NCBI GenBank assembly: GCA_946478975.1
Contig: CAMLEO010000191.1
Span: 1-14,099 of the forward strand
Direction: 5' to 3'
DNA length: 14,099 nt
From: an uncultured Steroidobacter sp.
Lineage (GTDB): Bacteria; Pseudomonadota; Gammaproteobacteria; Steroidobacterales; Steroidobacteraceae
The notes beneath the pieces were generated by a model. That model was not told where the DNA came from and ran no database searches. It was given only the letters and a program-made list of their open reading frames with translations. Shown here piece after piece: positions 1 through 10,021 of this stretch (the stretch's first letter is position 1; every line of letters starts with the position of its first letter). A program made the position numbers and the translations under genes.

Positions 1-1069
1 GCTCGACATTTAAATACTCATCGATGGCGCGGCGAAAGCGTGGATCGGCGATCCAGTGGGCCGACCAGGTGGCGGTCGGTTCGAAACCGCGCGGCACCTT
101 GTGCTCGCCCTGCGTGCCGGGCTCGAAATGTTCCAGGCCCTGCTCGATGCAGTACTCGATGCCCTGGTAATAACAGGTTTCGAAGTGCAGGCTGTGATAG
201 TTCGCAGCCGCGCCCCAGTAGCGGCCGTACAGCACTTTCTCGCCGCGAAAGAAAATCGCGGTGGCGATCGGCTCGCCCTGGTATTCGGCCAGTTTGATGA
301 CGATGGCTGCGGGCATCACCGCCGATACGGCCCGGAAGAATTCCAAGTTGAGATAGTGCTCGTGGCCGTGCGCTTCGAAGGTCGCGGCGGAAAATCCGAA
401 TACAATTTTCCACAGCTTCGGATCCATTTCGGCGCCGGTCAGCGTGCGAAAAGTCACGCCGCCTTCGAGCACTCGGCGCCGCTCGCGCAATGCTTTCTTG
501 CGCTTGTCGGCGCGAAACGTCGCGATGAAATCGTCGAAGGTCGCGTAGCCGCGATTGCGCCAGTGGAACTGACAATCTTTGCGCCAAAGGAACGGTTGAT
601 CGCTCAGCGAGGCGCGATCCTCATCGGTGAGGAACAACAAATGGGCCGAGGACATACGCGACGACTTCGCCAGTGTCAGCAGTTCCGAAGTGAGTCGCGC
701 TTTCGTATCGCTCGGCGCATCGGGCGCAATCAACAGTCGCGGCCCGGTCGCCGGCGTGAACGGCGGCATGCTCACGAGCTTCGGGTAGTAGCGCATGCCC
801 GCTTGATCGTAGGCACGCGCCCAACTCCAATCGAATACAAACTCGCCCCATGAATGCGATTTGCGATACAGGGGCAGGGCGCCGAGCAGGCGCCCGTCGT
901 CTTCCAGGATCAAATGATTCGGCGCCCAGCCGGCACTCGCGCCGACGCAGCCGGTGCGTTCCAATGCCAGCAGGAACTCATGGCGAACGAATGGATTGCC
1001 GTCCAGCGCCAGCGCATTCCATTGCGCGGCCGGGATGTCATCGATACGAGTGAGAACGCGACAGTGCAC
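1..1069 (-). CDS. COG3146/DUF482-type GNAT N-acyltransferase (3' end outside window)
   Basis: Reading the minus strand from GTG at 1069 gives 356 uninterrupted codons to the window edge; the C-terminal end lies outside. The protein resembles the predicted N-acyltransferases of COG3146 (DUF482, FemAB/GNAT-like fold), usually about 380-400 residues, so only a short tail should be missing. Recognisable stretches are PFVRHEFLLALE (26-37), LPLYRKSHSWGEFVFDW (65-81), YYPKL (94-98), FTPATGPRLL (104-113), FHWRNRGYATFDDF (168-181), KRKKALRERR (189-198) and the C-terminal core with YGRYWG (281-286), FETCYYQGIEYCIE (296-309) and FEPGTQGEHK (315-324). Proteins of this family are cytosolic acyl- or aminoacyl-transferase homologues; the substrate is not known. 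The GTG is chosen because the preceding in-frame codon is the TAA of trxB and the N-terminus then matches family length. There is no well-placed Shine-Dalgarno (GAGAAG lies 12 nt upstream), so expression probably depends on translational coupling to trxB. Confidence 0.88.
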   Translation of the reverse strand, partial: MHCRVLTRIDDIPAAQWNALALDGNPFVRHEFLLALERTGCVGASAGWAPNHLILEDDGRLLGALPLYRKSHSWGEFVFDWSWARAYDQAGMRYYPKLVSMPPFTPATGPRLLIAPDAPSDTKARLTSELLTLAKSSRMSSAHLLFLTDEDRASLSDQPFLWRKDCQFHWRNRGYATFDDFIATFRADKRKKALRERRRVLEGGVTFRTLTGAEMDPKLWKIVFGFSAATFEAHGHEHYLNLEFFRAVSAVMPAAIVIKLAEYQGEPIATAIFFRGEKVLYGRYWGAAANYHSLHFETCYYQGIEYCIEQGLEHFEPGTQGEHKVPRGFEPTATWSAHWIADPRFRRAIDEYLNVE

Positions 1070-2250
<1,181 letters not shown>

Positions 2251-2253
2251 AAA

Positions 2254-4581
2254 TTGATTTTGGCCAGCCGGGCTGATGTGCGCGAGGGATTGCAGTTGGG
2301 ATCGACGGTCATCCGTTCGCTGCGCGAGGGCGCCTTATGGGTGTTCGGCGCGCTGGCGTTGATCGTGCTCGCCGCACTGGTGACTTACGATCGCCACGAT
2401 CCTTCCTTTGCCACTACCGGCGAGCCCGGTCCGATCGCGAATGTGATCGGTCCGCTGGGCGCGCACATGGCAGGCCTGCTGGTGCTGCTGTTCGGCGCGC
2501 CGGCGTTCTTGTTTCCAATCATGATCGGCTTCGCCGGTTATCTGCTCTACAAAGATCGCAGCAAGGAAGATGCGCAATCGCGCGCGACCCTGGCGTTTCG
2601 CGGCCTGGGATTCCTGCTCACACTCGCGACCAGCTGCGGGCTCGCGAGCCTGCATTTCACGATTCGCAGTTATCCCGATTCCGCCGGCGGCGTGCTCGGT
2701 TCGCTGGTCGGGCAGGGACTCGACGCAGGACTGAGCTTCCTGGGCGCAACGTTGTTGTTACTTGCGCTGTGGCTCGCTGGCGTGTCGCTGTTCATCGGTC
2801 ACTCGTGGATCGAAGTGATGGACTGGACCGGCCGCATGACCCTGAACGGCCTCGACTGGCTCACCGGCCGCATCGGCGAGGCGCGTGAAATCAAACAAGG
2901 CCGCGAAGTGAAAGAAGCGCGGCAAGAGATCGTGCGTGAAGAACAGAAGCGCGTCGCTGCGCGTCCGCCGCCGAAGATCGAGCCGGTGGTGCAGAAGGTC
3001 GAGAAGAGCGAGCGCGTCGAAAAGGAACGTCAGGTCGCGCTGTTCGAAGCACCGAGCTCCAAGGAACTCCCTGGGTTGTCGTTGCTGGACGATGCGCCGG
3101 CGAAGGTGCAGGGCTACTCGCCCGAAGCGCTCGAAGCCATGTCGCGCCTGGTCGAGATCAAGCTGCGCGATTTTGGTGTCGAAGCCGAAGTGGTCGCGGT
3201 GCATCCAGGCCCTGTCATTACGCGCTTCGAGCTGAGCCTCGCGGCTGGCGTCAAAGTCAGCCAGATCTCGAACCTTGCCAAGGACCTCGCACGGGGCTTG
3301 TCCGCGATCAGCGTGCGTGTCGTCGAAGTCATCCCGGGCAAGCCGACCGTCGGCCTGGAAATCCCGAACGAGAAACGCGAGATCGTGTCCCTGGGCGAGA
3401 TCATCAAGTCCAAGACTTACGACGATGTCACATCGCCGCTCGCGCTGGTGCTCGGCAAAGACATCAGTGGTGCGCCGATGGTTGCGGACCTGGCGCGCAT
3501 GCCTCACTTGCTCGTCGGTGGTACCACGGGTTCCGGTAAGTCCACCGCGGTGAACGCGATGGTGCTGTCGTTGCTGTACAAGGCCACGGCCGAGCACGTG
3601 CGTTTGATCATGATCGATCCGAAGATGCTGGAATTGTCGGTGTACGAAGGCATTCCACATCTGCTGGCGCCGGTTGTCACCGACATGAAAGAAGCGGCCA
3701 ACGCGCTGCGCTGGTGCGTGGCTGAGATGGAGCGTCGCTACCAGCTCATGGCCGCGCTCGGCGTGCGTAACCTCGCGGGCTTCAATCGCAAGATCAAGGA
3801 AGCGCAGGAAGCCAAGGAGCCGATCCGCGATCCGCTGTTGATGAAGATGCTCGGCCCGGAAGGCAATGCCGAGGAAGTACCGTTCCTCGATCCGCTGCCG
3901 TTCATCGTCGTCATCGTCGACGAGCTCGCCGACATGATGATGATCGTCGGCAAGAAGGTGGAAGAGTTGATCGCTCGCCTGGCGCAGAAGGCGCGCGCCT
4001 CGGGCATTCACTTGATTCTCGCCACGCAACGGCCGTCGGTCGACGTCATCACCGGCTTGATCAAAGCAAACATTCCGACCCGTATCGCGTTCCAGGTGTC
4101 GGCGAAGGTGGACTCGCGCACCATTCTCGACCAGATGGGTGCCGAGGCGCTGCTTGGCCATGGCGATATGTTGTTCCTGCAGCCCGGTACCTCGGTGCCC
4201 ATCCGAGTTCATGGTGCGTTTGTTTCCGATCAGGAAGTGCATCGCGTGGTCGGCGCGTTGAAGAGCACGTCGCCGCCGCAGTATGTGAACGAAATTCTCG
4301 AAGGGCCGTCTCAACCTATTCCGGGCCTGCCCGGCGAAGCGGGCGAAGGCGGTGGCGATGGCGAAGGCAGCGACGGCGAGCAGGATCCGCTGTACGACCA
4401 GGCAGTGCGTATCGTGGTCGAGTCGCGCAAGGCGTCCATCTCCGGCGTCCAACGCCGCTTGAAGATTGGTTACAACCGCGCGGCGCGCATGATCGAAACC
4501 ATGGAAGCGGCGGGCCTGGTCGGGCCGCTGCAGTCCAACGGTTCGCGCGAAGTGCTCGCGCCGCCGCCTGCTGAAGAATGA
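2254..4581 (+). CDS. ftsK: DNA translocase FtsK
   Basis: Encodes a 775-residue septal DNA pump that moves chromosome ends to the division site and activates XerCD at dif. Residues 28-45, 70-92, 115-135 and 160-182 are hydrophobic and correspond to the four-helix membrane domain. A charged linker (about 205-285) is far shorter than in E. coli FtsK, as in pseudomonads. The alpha/beta motor follows: [12 protein letters not shown] (420-431) is Walker [13 protein letters not shown] (549-560) is Walker B, and [26 protein letters not shown] (588-613) is the typical FtsK/SpoIIIE segment. A Gly/Glu-rich tether (694-710) leads to the winged-helix gamma domain (711-770) with [19 protein letters not shown], which in the family reads KOPS and contacts XerD. 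The first start is TTG at 2254, only 3 nt after GAGGT; TTG at 2260, 9 nt after it, is equally plausible. No ATG is available near the N-terminus. The stop overlaps lolA by 4 nt. Confidence 0.97.
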   Translation: MILASRADVREGLQLGSTVIRSLREGALWVFGALALIVLAALVTYDRHDPSFATTGEPGPIANVIGPLGAHMAGLLVLLFGAPAFLFPIMIGFAGYLLYKDRSKEDAQSRATLAFRGLGFLLTLATSCGLASLHFTIRSYPDSAGGVLGSLVGQGLDAGLSFLGATLLLLALWLAGVSLFIGHSWIEVMDWTGRMTLNGLDWLTGRIGEAREIKQGREVKEARQEIVREEQKRVAARPPPKIEPVVQKVEKSERVEKERQVALFEAPSSKELPGLSLLDDAPAKVQGYSPEALEAMSRLVEIKLRDFGVEAEVVAVHPGPVITRFELSLAAGVKVSQISNLAKDLARGLSAISVRVVEVIPGKPTVGLEIPNEKREIVSLGEIIKSKTYDDVTSPLALVLGKDISGAPMVADLARMPHLLVGGTTGSGKSTAVNAMVLSLLYKATAEHVRLIMIDPKMLELSVYEGIPHLLAPVVTDMKEAANALRWCVAEMERRYQLMAALGVRNLAGFNRKIKEAQEAKEPIRDPLLMKMLGPEGNAEEVPFLDPLPFIVVIVDELADMMMIVGKKVEELIARLAQKARASGIHLILATQRPSVDVITGLIKANIPTRIAFQVSAKVDSRTILDQMGAEALLGHGDMLFLQPGTSVPIRVHGAFVSDQEVHRVVGALKSTSPPQYVNEILEGPSQPIPGLPGEAGEGGGDGEGSDGEQDPLYDQAVRIVVESRKASISGVQRRLKIGYNRAARMIETMEAAGLVGPLQSNGSREVLAPPPAEE
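4333..4383 (+). repeat. GGCGA-rich low-complexity tract in ftsK
   Basis: This stretch is a degenerate repetition of GGCGAA/GGCGAT/GGCGAG. It encodes residues 694-710, all Gly, Glu, Asp, Ala, Ser or Gln, in the flexible connection between the FtsK motor and its gamma domain. It is probably disordered and could vary in length between strains. Confidence 0.7.
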
Positions 4582-5234
4582 TTTCGATGAAACGTTTTGC
4601 CGCTTTGCTGCTGCTCTGCTGTGCTCACGTCGCCTTCGGTGCCAACGTGACAGCGGACACGACTGCGGGCCGACAGAAAGTCGAAGGCTTTCTGCAGGGC
4701 CTGCAATCCCTGCAGGCTCACTTCAAACAAACATTGAGCGATCGCGCCGGCCAGGTCGTGGAGCAGGCGAGCGGCGAGCTGGCCATTCGCCGGCCGGACC
4801 GCTTCCGCTGGGACTATCAGCAGCCGAACAAGCAGGTGATCGTGGCCGACGGCACGCGCATCTGGTTGTATGACAGCGACCTGGAGCAGGTCACTGTACG
4901 AAAACTCGACGCCACCTTGTCCGCAACGCCCGCCATGCTGCTCAGCGGCCAGGGCAATCTGCAGGACAATTTCACGGTGGTGCAGTCGTCTGAAGAAGCT
5001 GTAATCCAATGGGTGCGGATGGAACCGAAACGCGACGATACCGATTTCAAATGGGTGCGGCTGGGCTTCGATGGCGCCACTCTGAAGTTCATGCAACTCG
5101 CCGACAAGCTCGGCCAGATCACCACCCTTGAGTTTTCACAAGTGCAACGCAATCCCGCCATCGATTCGTCATTATTTACGTTCACCGTTCCTGCCGGCGC
5201 CGACGTGATCGGCGATGTACCGGGCAGGAAGTAG
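4578..5234 (+). CDS. lolA: Outer-membrane lipoprotein carrier protein LolA
   Basis: Encodes a 218-residue periplasmic chaperone that takes lipoproteins released by LolCDE at the inner membrane and hands them to LolB at the outer membrane. Residues 4-21 ([18 protein letters not shown]) form a signal peptide, with cleavage likely after G21 or A22. The mature part has the LolA pattern: [14 protein letters not shown] (38-51), [15 protein letters not shown] (66-80), [11 protein letters not shown] (89-99) and a C-terminal [12 protein letters not shown]. There is no lipobox at the cleavage site, as expected for a soluble carrier. ATG at 4578 overlaps the ftsK stop as ATGA; ATG at 4587 would start directly at the basic n-region and is a reasonable alternative. 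The ftsK-lolA-rarA order is conserved in many gammaproteobacteria. Confidence 0.96.
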   Translation: MISMKRFAALLLLCCAHVAFGANVTADTTAGRQKVEGFLQGLQSLQAHFKQTLSDRAGQVVEQASGELAIRRPDRFRWDYQQPNKQVIVADGTRIWLYDSDLEQVTVRKLDATLSATPAMLLSGQGNLQDNFTVVQSSEEAVIQWVRMEPKRDDTDFKWVRLGFDGATLKFMQLADKLGQITTLEFSQVQRNPAIDSSLFTFTVPAGADVIGDVPGRK

Positions 5235-5235
5235 C

Positions 5236-5643
5236 TTGCTGAGAATGTTACCGTTGCGATTTCCACGTTTGTGGCTGGCCCTTGGGTGGGCCGCCGTCGC
5301 GTTCGCCATCGTCGTTTGTCTCGTGCCCATGAACGAGCTGCCGACCGTCAATGCCAGCGACAAGACCGAACACTTCACCGCGTATCTGCTGCTGTCCTTG
5401 TGGTTCGCGGGCATTTACCCGCGTTCGCGTTACTGGGCCATTGCGCTTGGGCTGCTGGTTCTGGGCGTGTTGATCGAGTTCGCTCAGGGCGCCATGCACC
5501 TGGGCCGGCACGCCGATCCGCTGGATGTCGTTGCCAATAGCACCGGCATCGTCGCGGGCCTGACGGTTTGTTGGCTCGGGCTGGGCGGTTGGGCGCAATG
5601 GGTCGAGGGGCTGGTGTCCAAAGCCGTGGTCAGGAAGTCGTGA
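5236..5643 (+). CDS. VanZ-like small membrane protein
   Basis: Encodes an inner-membrane protein of about 135 residues. Hydrophobic segments lie near 12-32, 48-61, 67-86 and 98-116. The VanZ-family pattern is visible: DKTEHFTAYLLLS (42-54), LIEFAQG (79-85), GRHADPLDVVANSTGI (90-105). VanZ was named for a role in teicoplanin resistance, but most chromosomal homologues have no known function, and none is claimed here. The start is uncertain. TTG at 5236 lies 1 nt after the lolA stop and 6 nt after AGGA, so it is preferred. ATG at 5245 has poor spacing, and ATG at 5215 lies inside lolA with no clear ribosome-binding site. The stop overlaps the rarA GTG as GTGA. Its place among envelope and division genes suggests a housekeeping envelope role, which is inference. 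Confidence 0.85.
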   Translation: MLRMLPLRFPRLWLALGWAAVAFAIVVCLVPMNELPTVNASDKTEHFTAYLLLSLWFAGIYPRSRYWAIALGLLVLGVLIEFAQGAMHLGRHADPLDVVANSTGIVAGLTVCWLGLGGWAQWVEGLVSKAVVRKS

Positions 5644-6920
5644 CTGATGACCCGCGACCGTTAGCGGATCGGCTGCGGCCGGCTTCGCTCGATGAATACG
5701 TCGGCCAGACTCATCTGTTCGGTCCCGGCAAGCCGCTGCGACGCATGCTCGAAGGTGGCCACCTGCATTCGATGATTCTGTGGGGCCCGCCGGGCACGGG
5801 CAAAACGACGCTGGCGAGACTGGTCGCCCAGCAATGCGACGCGCAGTTCATCGCATTATCCGCGGTGATGGCAGGCGTCAAAGATATTCGCGCCGCTGCC
5901 GAACAGGCGCAGGAAGCGAAGCAGGCCGGACGGCGCACGGTTTTATTTCTGGACGAAGTGCATCGTTTCAACAAGGCGCAGCAGGATGCGTTTCTGCCTT
6001 GGGTCGAGGACGGCACGTTCGTGTTCATCGGCGCCACCACCGAGAATCCTTCCTTCGAGCTCAACAACGCGTTGCTGTCACGCGCGCGCGTTTATGTGCT
6101 GCGGGCGCTGACCGAAACAGATATTCGGCGAGTGCTGGATCGGGCGCTCCAGAAACAAACTGACGTTCGCGCTGAAGAAGCCGCTCTCGAACTGATCGCT
6201 CGCGCAGCCGACGGTGATGCACGCCGCTCGTTGAATATGTTGGAACTGGCGATGGACCTGGCGAGCGCCGAGGACCCGCCGGTGATCACATCGGCCATCG
6301 CGGGCGAAGTGGCGTCCGGCGGCCTGCGACGCTTCGATAAACAAGGCGAAGCGTTTTACGATCAAATCTCGGCGCTGCATAAATCCGTGCGCGGCAGCGA
6401 TCCGGACGCGGCATTGTATTGGTTTTGTCGCATGCTCGACGGTGGCGCAGATCCTCGTTATCTCGCTCGCCGCGTGCTGCGCATGGCTTCCGAAGACATC
6501 GGTAATGCCGACCCACGCGGTTTGACGATGGCGCTGGAAGCTTGTGAAGTGTTCGAGCGGCTCGGCTCGCCGGAAGGGGAACTGGCGATCGCGCAGGCAG
6601 TCGTGTTCCTTGCCTGCACCGCCAAGAGCAACGCCGTGTACATGGCATTCAACGAAGCGATGGAAGATGCGAAGTCGCTGGGCTCGCTCGAAGTGCCGAT
6701 GCATCTGCGCAACGCGCCGACCAGGCTGATGAAAGGACTCGGCTACGGCAAAGGCTATCGTTACGCTCACAACGAGCCGGATGCGTACGCGGCCGGTGAA
6801 AACTATTTTCCCGAAGGCATGGAGCCGAAGCAGTACTACCAACCTGTGTCTCGCGGCCTGGAGATCAAGATCGCCGAGGCGCTGGCGCGACGTAAGAACA
6901 GCGGCAAAGAGCCCACATGA
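5640..6920 (+). CDS. rarA: Replication-associated recombination protein A (MgsA/RarA AAA+ ATPase)
   Basis: Encodes 426 residues of the RarA/Mgs1/WRNIP1 family, AAA+ ATPases related to clamp loaders that act at stalled replication forks. Visible motifs: PLADRLRPASLDEYVGQTHL (7-26), Walker A GPPGTGKTT (49-57), Walker B LFLDEVHRF (102-110), sensor-1 GATTENPSFELN (131-142) and the arginine-finger segment LLSRAR (145-150). The C-terminal part contains SVRGSDPDAALYW, the ASEDIGNADP signature and a GKGYRYAHNEPD segment typical of the tetramerisation domain. The open frame extends back to 5568, but the family N-terminus begins at GTG 5640, which overlaps the stop of the VanZ-like gene and has AGGA 4 nt upstream. 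The stop overlaps the ATG of the next gene. Nothing in the sequence looks broken. Confidence 0.96.
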   Translation: MTDDPRPLADRLRPASLDEYVGQTHLFGPGKPLRRMLEGGHLHSMILWGPPGTGKTTLARLVAQQCDAQFIALSAVMAGVKDIRAAAEQAQEAKQAGRRTVLFLDEVHRFNKAQQDAFLPWVEDGTFVFIGATTENPSFELNNALLSRARVYVLRALTETDIRRVLDRALQKQTDVRAEEAALELIARAADGDARRSLNMLELAMDLASAEDPPVITSAIAGEVASGGLRRFDKQGEAFYDQISALHKSVRGSDPDAALYWFCRMLDGGADPRYLARRVLRMASEDIGNADPRGLTMALEACEVFERLGSPEGELAIAQAVVFLACTAKSNAVYMAFNEAMEDAKSLGSLEVPMHLRNAPTRLMKGLGYGKGYRYAHNEPDAYAAGENYFPEGMEPKQYYQPVSRGLEIKIAEALARRKNSGKEPT

Positions 6921-7690
6921 GCGCGCCGGGTACCGTCAACTCCCTGCGACGTTACCAACAAGTGGCCGCGGCCATCGAGCAAGCGATCACCGCCGGCAAA
7001 TATCTTCCTGGCGAGCGGCTGGCTTCCGAACGCGATCTTGCCGAGGAATTAGGCGTCAGCCGTCCCACCGTTCGCCGTGCCGTGATCGCATTGGAAATGC
7101 GCGGTTTGCTGGAAGCCCGGCAGGGATCGGGCGTGTATGTTCGCCAGCCGAGTGTGAAACCGGCGCCGCCCAAAGATCTGGACATCGGCGCGTTCGAGCA
7201 GGCGGAGGCTCGACGTTTGTTTGAAGGCGAAGTCGCGGCGCTGGCGGCAACTCACATCACCGACGAAGAGCTTGCGTACCTGGAAACGCTGGTTGCCGAG
7301 ATGAACAACGAGTCGGCGACCAAAGAACAGAGCGAGCTCGCCGACCGGCAGTTTCATATCTCGATTGCCCAAGCCACTCGCAATCCGGCCATGGTGCGCG
7401 TGGTCGAGAACACCTGGGACCTGCGTTACAAATCTCCGCTGTGCATGCAGTTGCTCGATCGCGCCAGCAAAGTGCGCAGCCGGCCGCTGGCCGATGAGCA
7501 TCGTGACATCATCGAAAGCCTGCGCACCCGCGATCCCAAAGCCGCACGCACGGCGATGCAGGCTCACCTCGGCGGTTTGATCGAGAACCTGCTGATCACC
7601 GCAGAGCTGGAAGAAATGGAACGCACGCGGGAGCGGCTGGCCGCCAAACGCGAGGAGATCGCGAATCGGGCGGCCAGCGTCATTCGCTAG
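6917..7690 (+). CDS. FadR-subfamily GntR regulator (first copy, in the rarA transcription unit)
   Basis: Encodes 257 residues. The N-terminal winged helix (about 9-76) contains the GntR signature PGERLASERDLAEELGVS (31-48), RPTVRRAVIALE (49-60) and GSGVYV (70-75). The C-terminal half is an FCD ligand-binding domain with the usual metal ligands D143, H147, H195 and H217 in the contexts LADRQFH, ADEHRD and QAHLGG. FCD regulators generally sense small carboxylates or sugar acids through this metal; the ligand here is unknown. The wing and helix resemble the ExuR/UxuR group. ATG overlaps the rarA TGA as ATGA, so it is probably translated from the ftsK-rarA message rather than from its own promoter. 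Its stop is 2 nt from that of the convergent TonB-dependent receptor gene. It is clearly related to the regulator at 10176-10925. Confidence 0.93.
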   Translation: MSAPGTVNSLRRYQQVAAAIEQAITAGKYLPGERLASERDLAEELGVSRPTVRRAVIALEMRGLLEARQGSGVYVRQPSVKPAPPKDLDIGAFEQAEARRLFEGEVAALAATHITDEELAYLETLVAEMNNESATKEQSELADRQFHISIAQATRNPAMVRVVENTWDLRYKSPLCMQLLDRASKVRSRPLADEHRDIIESLRTRDPKAARTAMQAHLGGLIENLLITAELEEMERTRERLAAKREEIANRAASVIR

Positions 7691-7692
7691 TT

Positions 7693-10008
7693 CTAGAAGT
7701 TCACATCGACCCGGGCGCCGAAGTAACGAAACGCGGCTCGCGGCACGGACCATGACGATCCCAGCGCGCCCGGCACGCCACTGAATCCCGAAGTTCCATT
7801 GCCGATGCCGACTGCGAAACGTTCGTCGAATGCGTTGTTCACGAAGCCGGTGAGCTTGTAGCGGCCGTCGCGATCCTTGAGCCCAATGATCACATCCGTG
7901 ATCCCGTACGCCTTCTGGACCTGCCGCGGGTCCTGGCTCAAAGCGAAATTCACATCGTCCTGCCAGCGATACGTCGCACCGACGAAGCCGTCGAGCGGCA
8001 GGCCCGGCACGGCAAAGTCATATTGGCCGCCGATGTTGAATTTATATTCCGGGACGTTGTTGAGGCGTTTGCCTTTGAGGTTCTGCACGCGGCTGTTCGT
8101 GGCATCGACATAGCAGCCTTGCGCGAGCGTCTGGCCGTTGTAACAAGGCCCGTTCGGAAACTCCTGCACCGTGGCATCCGTGTACGCGAGCGCGCCGTTG
8201 AGCGACAGGCTCTCTGTGAGCTTTGCCGCGAAGTCGACTTCCAGGCCGCGAGTTCGCAGATGGCCGACGCTGTTGAGGAACGTCAGGAACGTGCCGTCCG
8301 GCAGCGTGGAGGTGACCGACGTCTGAAAGCCGTAGTAGTCGGCGTTGAACACCGTGGTATTCAAATACAGTCGACGATCGAACAACGTGCTCTTCATGCC
8401 GATCTCGTAGTTGTCCGCCGTTTCGTGCGGCACCGGCATCTGCGAGGCGATGCGTGCGTTGAACGTGCTGACCAGGTCGTACGCCTGGCCTTTGTAGCCG
8501 GACGAGAAGGTGAGGAACGTCATTACTTCCGGCGTCCATTGATATTGAATGCCGGCGCGGCCGGTGACGGCATCTTCCGAGTCGTCGCCGCTGAAATGCT
8601 CGTTGCGCAGCAGGTTGTCGAACTGGTAATCGATCTCCTGCCGATTCAGGCGCACGCCGCCGATCAGCGTTGCTTTCTCGGTGAGGTCGTACGTGGTCTG
8701 CGTATAAAACGAATAGTTGGTATTGGTGCTCGCCGCATAGTAGGTCGACGCTGAGAGCACCGGTCCGCGCTGGAGGAAACGATCCAGATCGTTATTTGCA
8801 TACCACAGGCCGGCGACATACCGCAGCCGTCCCGCATCCGGAGAGACCAAGCGAATCTCCTGCGTCTTGGACTTCGCGTGGAAATAACCGTTGATGACGG
8901 CGCCGCTGTTGATGCCCGAAGGCGAGGCCACCGGGAAGTACAACAGGAACGGCACGTCGGTGCCGTCGATGTCCTGGTAGTCGCGCATGCGATAGTTATC
9001 CAGCGAGCTGATCGACGACAGCGTGTGATCGCTCAGCAGGCCGCCGTCGAAAACATAGTCGAGACGCACGGTGCCGCCGGCCACTTCGGAGTCGCCGCCG
9101 CTGCGATAGTCGTTGCGCACGTAGTGATTGTCGGGCCCGATCGGAATGCCGGCCAGCACCTGGCTCGCCGGCAACTGCGTGATGCCTTGGTAGAACAGGC
9201 CCGGCGTGAGCGAGGTGATCGGGCTCACACAGCATGTCGAGTCGTTGCGATTGAAGCGCGGCGCGAGTGTGACAGTGAGATTCTCGCTCGCGTCCCACTC
9301 GATCCTGCCGGTAGCGGTCAGGCCCGAGCTGCCGTTGATCTTCTCGCCGGTCGTGAGATTCTTGACGTTCCCGTCATAGTCGCTGTTCGCGACCGTCAAG
9401 CGCACGCGCAGGTCGTCGCGCAGCGGTCCGCTGATGGTGAAGCCTTCGCGATTCTCACCATCGTCGGTAATCAGTCCCATGGCCTGTGCATCGAAGACGT
9501 CGCTGGCTTTGCGCGTGGTGATGTTGAGCACGCCGGCGATCGCGCTCTTGCCGAACAACGTGCTCTGCGGACCACGCAGCACCTCGACACGCTCCACGTC
9601 GATCAAATCTTTGAATGCCGCGGCCTGAAACCCAATCGGAACGTCGTCGATCACGACGGCCACATCGGATTCCACGGCGATGCCGTTGGAGAAGGTGCCG
9701 ATGCCACGCATGCTGATGCTGAAGTTCGCCGGCTGCGAGCCATACGCGATCACGAGACCGGGCGAGAGATTCACCAGGTCGCCGAGCTCGCGCACGTTGC
9801 TGCGTTCGAGCACGTCGCTGGTCAATGCGGTGAGAGAGACCGGCACATCCTGGAGGCTTTCCTCGCGCCGGTTTGCGGTGACGGTGACTTCTTCGAGTTG
9901 GGCTCGCCCTTCCGATTGAACCGCGACGGGCGAGGATTGAGTTTGGGCTGTGGCAGTGACCGTCAGCAAAGCCGACGACGCCAGCAGCATGGATTGCAGC
10001 TTGGACAT
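7693..10008 (-). CDS. TonB-dependent outer-membrane receptor
   Basis: Encodes a 771-residue outer-membrane transporter powered by TonB-ExbBD. Residues 1-22 form a signal peptide. LEEVTVTA (38-45) is the likely TonB box, followed by the plug domain (about 50-168) with VPVSLTAL, DLVNLSPGL, SMRGIGT (99-105) and VERVEVLRGPQSTLFGKSAI (138-157). The rest is a beta-barrel ending in a terminal Phe, as expected for BamA-dependent assembly. Loop cysteines occur as C259-C260 and as C622/C632 (GPCYNGQTLAQGC); the latter pattern is common in receptors of sphingomonad and related lineages. The substrate cannot be read from sequence: the type is FecA/CirA-like, used for siderophores, sugars and other compounds. 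The start at 10008 is chosen because AGGGGGT stands 4 nt upstream; an earlier ATG at 10035 would add nine residues and lie inside an operator. Control is likely by the flanking GntR regulators. Confidence 0.94.
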   Translation of the reverse strand: MSKLQSMLLASSALLTVTATAQTQSSPVAVQSEGRAQLEEVTVTANRREESLQDVPVSLTALTSDVLERSNVRELGDLVNLSPGLVIAYGSQPANFSISMRGIGTFSNGIAVESDVAVVIDDVPIGFQAAAFKDLIDVERVEVLRGPQSTLFGKSAIAGVLNITTRKASDVFDAQAMGLITDDGENREGFTISGPLRDDLRVRLTVANSDYDGNVKNLTTGEKINGSSGLTATGRIEWDASENLTVTLAPRFNRNDSTCCVSPITSLTPGLFYQGITQLPASQVLAGIPIGPDNHYVRNDYRSGGDSEVAGGTVRLDYVFDGGLLSDHTLSSISSLDNYRMRDYQDIDGTDVPFLLYFPVASPSGINSGAVINGYFHAKSKTQEIRLVSPDAGRLRYVAGLWYANNDLDRFLQRGPVLSASTYYAASTNTNYSFYTQTTYDLTEKATLIGGVRLNRQEIDYQFDNLLRNEHFSGDDSEDAVTGRAGIQYQWTPEVMTFLTFSSGYKGQAYDLVSTFNARIASQMPVPHETADNYEIGMKSTLFDRRLYLNTTVFNADYYGFQTSVTSTLPDGTFLTFLNSVGHLRTRGLEVDFAAKLTESLSLNGALAYTDATVQEFPNGPCYNGQTLAQGCYVDATNSRVQNLKGKRLNNVPEYKFNIGGQYDFAVPGLPLDGFVGATYRWQDDVNFALSQDPRQVQKAYGITDVIIGLKDRDGRYKLTGFVNNAFDERFAVGIGNGTSGFSGVPGALGSSWSVPRAAFRYFGARVDVNF

Positions 10009-10021
10009 GAGTACCCCCTGT

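Noticed and set aside
18..587. 189-codon minus-strand frame within the GNAT region
   Set aside because: It is in a different frame from the 356-codon GNAT reading, Arg-rich, with no family resemblance.
2758..4452. 564-codon open frame on the minus strand opposite ftsK
   Set aside because: It lies wholly within ftsK, which is unmistakable by motifs. The translation is His/Arg/Asp-rich with no domain and no ribosome-binding site, typical of a frame kept open by GC-rich codon bias on the other strand.
7687..7696. CTAGTTCTAG at the convergent stops as a recombination scar or terminator
   Set aside because: The arms are 4 bp and made mostly of the two stop codons; there is no U-run and no flanking duplication.
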